A stretch of DNA of 64,000 nucleotides from Cylindrotheca closterium (taxonomy: Eukaryota; Bacillariophyta; Bacillariophyceae; Bacillariales; Bacillariaceae), in the NCBI GenBank assembly GCA_933822405.4, contig CAKOGP040001836.1:1-64000 (forward strand). Direction: 5' to 3'. Positions within the stretch are counted from its first letter, which is position 1. Every line of letters begins with the position of its first letter. This document shows, one piece after another, positions 59,407 to 64,000 of the stretch. The notes under the pieces were generated by a model that had not been told where the DNA came from, made no database searches, and was given only the letters and a program-made list of their open reading frames with translations. The translations under genes and the position numbers were made by a program.

Positions 59407-62400
59407 ATGCCGGCTCAAAAAAAAATAAAGCTTCGGACTGCTTCCGACGTCCTATCGAGATTAAAGTGGTCCAACGATGAACAAATGAATGCACAAAATA
59501 CAATTATGGGATATGACTGTCGGATACACGGTCCCTTGGAGAAGTGTGTGGATGATTATTCCGGAATCAACGAAGGCGGAGACATTCCAGAACATAGAAT
59601 ACAGTACTTTCGCCTGGCGGGTTCCAAGGATTATGAGAAATTAATATTCTGGGATCGAAACGGGAGAGTGGATCGTCTGTTTGGCTCGGGAAACCCCGAC
59701 GACCCCATATCACCAATGACCGTCCAAAATGTGGCCAAGGCCATTGCTACCATGAAAAGCATCGCTGAAGAAAAGGCTATTCGAGCTCAAGAAAAAGCAA
59801 AACGAAAGGCTCGTCAACAGGCCAAGAAGACACTTGCCGCAAAGTTTGCATCGACCATGTCTTCCTCAGCAACAGAGTCAACCGAACGGAGGCCGCTCCA
59901 AGAATCGTCAAAAAGGTCTCAGCGACATGTATGGCAAGAACTTGACCGTGTATTCGTCTTTGATTCTTCCAAGTGTACTTGGGCTCCAAAACGATCTAAC
60001 GGATTCAAAAGTCAACAGTTCAACCGGGATTCTCGCGAACTTAAATTCATTACATGGAATGTTCTGTTCGATTTGCATCGCAATGAGAGTGACGAATTGG
60101 TTCAAGGCGATGACACCTTGTTGAACGACCAAGACAGCACAACCTCCCGATGGCAAAATCTTATCGATGACTTGGAGGTGGAAAGCGCAGATGCCATTTC
60201 CTTGCAAGAAGTGACTCCACGATTTGTCCAACAGCTTCAACGATGCCAATGGGTGCAAGATCTATATGCTCTTTCTGCAGAGTCTAAGGATTTGCGTGGA
60301 GTCGAGACATATGGCAATTTAATTCTTTGGAAGACCACTTCCTTTCAAGGATGCAAGGGATTGCACTTGTGCGTTGACCAAGGCCGCAACCGGGGAATCG
60401 TTGTCTCCTTGGCAAGAAATAACACTGTCTTCAACGTGGCCAATGTTCACTTGCCTGCCGACCAAAGAGACAAAACATCAGGTGAAACTAGAGATCGGAC
60501 AAAAGCGAGGCAACGAGAATTTGGTTCGATCGTAGGAAAGCTTCAATTGTTGGAGCAAAACCAACGAAAACAAAACCTCTATCCCGTTCCCGTTGTCATG
60601 GGAGACTTCAATTCGGGCGAGAATGAACCAAATATTTTCAAAAGTGAGCACTTTGTAGATGCTTGGTTACATCCTTCCAACAAGATTGAGAGTGAGCATA
60701 GCTTTACCTTTGACTGGAAGCGAAACCAAAGGGCTAACAAGACACGACAACATGGTCACCAAAAGCGAGATCCTCGAAGAATTGATCGCATCGTTTTGGG
60801 AAGTCAAGACGATATTGTACCAACTCACTCTTGTTTGGTTGGAGACTCCTCGGTTGGTCTCCCAGCATCAGATCACTTTGGAGTTTCTGTCACCTTTGAA
60901 GTCAAAGCTCCCAGACTTAACATGCAACCAATCCTCTACACCCCAAGCAGAGTCGAGCACAACGTTTGGGCAGCAACTGCCATTCCTACCACAGACTCTT
61001 TGCTTGCACTGTTATTTGAAGATCAACAGAATGATTCCTTGCAACTCTGCGATCCTTCTTCCACGCTTCCTATTACACATATTACGTTGCTGAACGGCTT
61101 TGTAGACTTGTCTACATCTGACAATCAAGCCTTGGCTACCCAAGCAGTGAAAGATGCCGTCCACCAAGCTTTGTATTCCTCTAGTCCCTTGCAAGAGTGG
61201 GCCCTGGACATAAATGACAAGTCACTCAGTGTCTTTGAGCACCGAGAGTCGGCCACACTCGTTTGCACTCCTGACAAGACCGGATGGCTGAACCGACTGT
61301 ACGAAACTCTTCGAGTCACGTTTGAAGGTTGTGATGAGCAAGAACGAAGATTTTCAGATGGATGGACGCCTCATAGTGAGTTATTTCCTTTTGTTCGGAG
61401 CGAAAATTGACAGAATCATCTTTCTAACCTTTCCTTTCGACTTTGCTTTTGTAGTGAGCCTTGAAAAACATGCCACAACCACAACAGCCAGAGCCCAGCT
61501 GGACCAGCTGCTATCCTCGGGTGCTTGGAAAGGAGGAATGTCCTTGAATGGTTTTGGAATTGGTCTCTTTCGCCGGGATATGGTGAGTCGGAAGTTCTTC
61601 CCTGTTGCCACAGTCCCATTGGTGAACCGTCAGAATGTTGCCGCCAACCAAACCAAACTCTTTTTGCAAACCGCCGGTCTACCTTGGGCCCGTTCCTTTG
61701 AGCGATTGTCCCAAATCGTCTTGCGAGAGTTAGAAAGCGCTTGTCAACACACGATTTCTTCGTTGTGTCAAGGAAGCTTGACCTCCACAGTATCCTTGTA
61801 TGGTTCGCAAGCCCTCGGTGTGGCTCTGCCCGGCATTTCGGACATTGATGCTGTAGTGCACTTGCAATCTTCCAGTGATACAAGTGAGATTCAGAACATT
61901 AGCGGATCCAAGTTTTTCCAGCTGGTCCGATCTCACTTGGAAGACCTGCATCTATCATGCAAGGCCAGGCTACGAGTATCCAGTCTAGCCGGATTCGCTC
62001 TTTATGTGCTCACCATCAAGTTGGCTCCCAATTTGCCAGCGGCAGATTTGTTGCTTGCTCGGACTTTGAAAGGAGAAACAGTTGATGTTGCAAGTCGACA
62101 AGCATTGGCTTCGATTGATGATTCACAAGTCATTTTGCAACGTGTTCAAGAACTCGGAATGAAATCAGCAGTTTTTCAAGGAACTCTTCGGATGATCAAA
62201 CTGTGGGCGCAACGACGAGGAATATATGGTTCGAGCATGGGATACCTTGGTGGAGGTGGTTGGGCAGTGCTGCTGGTCTGTGTATTGGAACACAAAACCG
62301 AGTGGAATGGTTTGATCGACACAGCGAATGACGCCGCAAGTGCTAGCCAGATTGCCACTTTCTTCTTGTGTCACGTATTGGAATATTGGTCAAATGCTCG

Positions 62401-62992
62401 AGTGGTGACACTCCAAGGGACCAATAGTACTGAATTGAAAGACGACCAACGCAACAACATAGTGGTCTTGGCTCCCAAAAGCGGTGGCAACTTTGGAAGA
62501 TCTTCGACTCGATCCACCACCCAGCAAACTTGGAATGAATTGAGAAGGGCAGCACAGCTTTTCGATGGAGAAGCGAACACTTCAAACCTATATTCCCATC
62601 TCGAAACATGTATGCTTTCCCACATCGTTGGTGGGGGAGTTAGTGACAAAATATTGGCCTTGCAAGTCCCAATCCCGATCAAATCGGCCTCATTGAAACC
62701 CGCCGAAGTCAAAGCTCGCGCTACCGTGATGGGACTATCGACCACGGTCGCACTTGAACGAATCCTCCCAGCGGATATCATTCGTCCTCATTCCCAAGTT
62801 GTACGAAAGAATGGGGCGTTCTGGCTCTTGCTTGAAGTCCAATGCTCTGAGAGATCAACCAGCAAAGCGCTTTCCGCTTTTGTGGATGCTCAAAACGAAT
62901 TGCTGCAACAACAAATGAATCTCGGTAGTTTAACCTCGCAGCTGGTGCAGTTCTCTCCAAAGGAGTTTCAATCGCTATCGATGCCGTTGTAA
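59407..62992 (+). CDS. four-domain RNA-end enzyme: MJ1316 + EEP + 2H phosphoesterase + poly(A)-polymerase-like nucleotidyltransferase
   Basis: Exons 59407-61375 and 61455-62992 (intron 61376-61454, GTGAGT...TGTAG with TTCTAAC) give 1,168 residues. Residues 8-93 are an MJ1316 domain, linked to recognition of cyclic RNA ends. A basic helical linker follows. Residues 213-498 are an EEP nuclease: TWNV (N218), LQEV (E268), NVHLP, GDFNS (D400, N402), RIDRI (D460) and SDH (488-490). About 555-700 is a 2H domain with HIT (558-560) and HMS (656-658); the second is completed across the splice. From about 740, a PAP-like domain has YGSQALG (772-778), SDID (785-788) and WAQRRGIYGSSMGYLGGGGWAVL. Burroughs and Aravind's comparative work links these domains to RNA repair. 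Most catalytic motifs are intact. Together they suggest one chain that trims, resolves and extends damaged RNA ends. Confidence 0.9.
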
Positions 62993-63116
62993 CTTGTTTT
63001 GCTGTCAATAGACTTGTTGAATATAGATGATGGAAATAAAACGATGAAAGCTTTCTTTGAAGTCAAATCTTTTTTGCTTTGTTCATTGCAATTTTAGGTT
63101 AGAGCTTTCTGAAACC

Positions 63117-64000
63117 TTAGCACTCTTCCGAGGAAGTTTGTAGGTTAGATTCGACGTCTGTCTCACTTTGCGCCAGCAAAGGTTCAGTCAAATCATTTTC
63201 GGTCTCGACCGAGCTGCTTGATCGTTGATGCCCTCTCGCTGGTTGAACCCGATTCAGCCCAATCTGTGGTGGTCGATAGAGACGTAATGCAATGGAACTC
63301 AAGACGACACTGATGGAGGACAATGCCATGGCAAGCGCAGCAGCTGTTGGCGGACAACGGGCATGGGTCATCGGATAAAAGACACCTGCCGCAATCGGGA
63401 TACTAAGACAGTTGTATACCAGAGACCACATGAAATTCAATCGGATTCTTTGTAGAATAACCCGGCTTAAATCAAGGGCTGTGCAAACATCCTCCACATT
63501 TCCCCTGATTAGAACCATATCACTTGCTTCACATGCAATCTCCGCACCAGTACCGAGACTCAGTCCAACATTAGCTTGAGCTAAAGCCGGACTGTCATTG
63601 ACACCATCGCCAACCATCGCAACGATACATCCCTGTTCTTGAAGCTGTTGTACCTTGGCAACTTTTGAGGCTGGAAGAGCTTCTGCGATCACCCTTTCCA
63701 TGGGTAAATCCAGTTGGCGAGCGATTGCTCGAGCGGTGCGGCGGTTATCTCCCGTGACCATCCAAACATCAATGCCCATTTCGTCCTTTAGGTACTTCAC
63801 AGAAGCCGCAGCTCCAGGCTTCAGCTCATCTGCGATGCCCATCACTACGCAAATTGTTGAATTGAAGGCTGCAAGAATCGCAGTCTTGCCCTGGCGCTCC
63901 AAACGTTGCATTTCATGCTCAACTTTCTCATTGATTTTAAGGCCTTGCAACTCGCCGAATGCTCGGTTGCCCACAGCGACCTTGATGTCACCATTTATTG
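63117..64000 (-). CDS. copper-transporting P1B-type ATPase, C-terminal part (runs off the window)
   Basis: The minus frame is open to base 64000; about 294 residues are seen. Present are the end of the N-domain, VWMVTGDNRRTARAIARQL, VAMVGDGVNDSPALAQANVGLSLGTGAEIACEASDMVL (P-domain hinge with the two Asp), then the last two membrane helices. Those carry NFMWSLVYNCLSIPIAAGVFYP and MALSSISVVLSS, the Y-N and M-x-x-S-S copper sites of the Cu+-ATPase class. The C-terminus is a hydrophilic tail ending TSSEEC. The phosphorylation motif and metal-binding N-terminus would lie beyond the window. It exports or loads Cu+, at plasma membrane, Golgi or plastid. Confidence 0.95.
   Translation of the reverse strand, partial: INGDIKVAVGNRAFGELQGLKINEKVEHEMQRLERQGKTAILAAFNSTICVVMGIADELKPGAAASVKYLKDEMGIDVWMVTGDNRRTARAIARQLDLPMERVIAEALPASKVAKVQQLQEQGCIVAMVGDGVNDSPALAQANVGLSLGTGAEIACEASDMVLIRGNVEDVCTALDLSRVILQRIRLNFMWSLVYNCLSIPIAAGVFYPMTHARCPPTAAALAMALSSISVVLSSIALRLYRPPQIGLNRVQPARGHQRSSSSVETENDLTEPLLAQSETDVESNLQTSSEEC

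Overview
The window reads as nuclear DNA of a diatom. The evidence is a fucoxanthin-chlorophyll a/c type light-harvesting protein with a plastid-type signal peptide, plastid-targeted enzymes with an 'x-Ala-Phe' cleavage site, diatom-type tyrosine recombinases, a membrane leucine-rich-repeat protein, a hybrid CHASE histidine kinase, Asn/Gln-rich runs, and short GT-AG introns (68-128 nt, plus one of 289 nt) with CTAAY-like branch points. I cannot name the species from sequence alone; a raphid pennate is a guess.

Layout. 1-4,000 is repeat and mobile-element territory: a tyrosine recombinase whose 5' end lies in a 122-bp direct repeat that recurs 1.3 kb downstream, then a DDE-transposase N-terminal fragment bracketed by four modules of a palindromic 31-bp repeat. 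4,049-7,520 is a two-exon STAND-type ATPase. 8,217-16,800 holds two identical tRNA-Lys(CTT) genes, the light-harvesting gene, a type II membrane glycosyltransferase-like protein, an ankyrin-repeat pseudogene, local tandem duplications and a tandem pair of Ser/acidic paralogues. 17,547-33,173 holds the LRR membrane protein, an AlkB-like/glycosyltransferase fusion, a disordered protein, an AlkD-type protein with a decayed copy, two small mitochondrial-type proteins, the hybrid histidine kinase, a class 3 lipase and a secreted phytase-like protein. 33,990-46,238 holds a GmhB-like HAD phosphatase, an IQ-motif pseudogene, a probable thylakoid-lumen repeat protein, a TauE/SafE transporter, a plastid rRNA-methylase-like protein, a GH130-like membrane protein, a small membrane protein, a 5S rRNA gene and a RING-H2 protein. 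47,422-64,000 is denser and mostly conserved: a large low-complexity protein, an SLC25 carrier, a disordered protein with VREG repeats, SmD2, ribosomal protein eS6, a folate-biopterin-type transporter, a Cys-rich membrane protein, a four-domain RNA-end-processing fusion and the C-terminal part of a copper P-type ATPase.

Genes are mostly monocistronic and alternate strands as in other compact algal genomes; I see no operon logic. The most notable single object is the 59,407-62,992 gene, which joins an MJ1316 RNA-end-recognition domain, an EEP nuclease, a 2H phosphoesterase and a poly(A)-polymerase-like nucleotidyltransferase in one chain. Its second 2H motif only appears once the intron is removed. 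Next are the palindromic repeat modules around the transposase fragment, the AlkB-GT fusion, and two similar introns in one gene that look introner-like.
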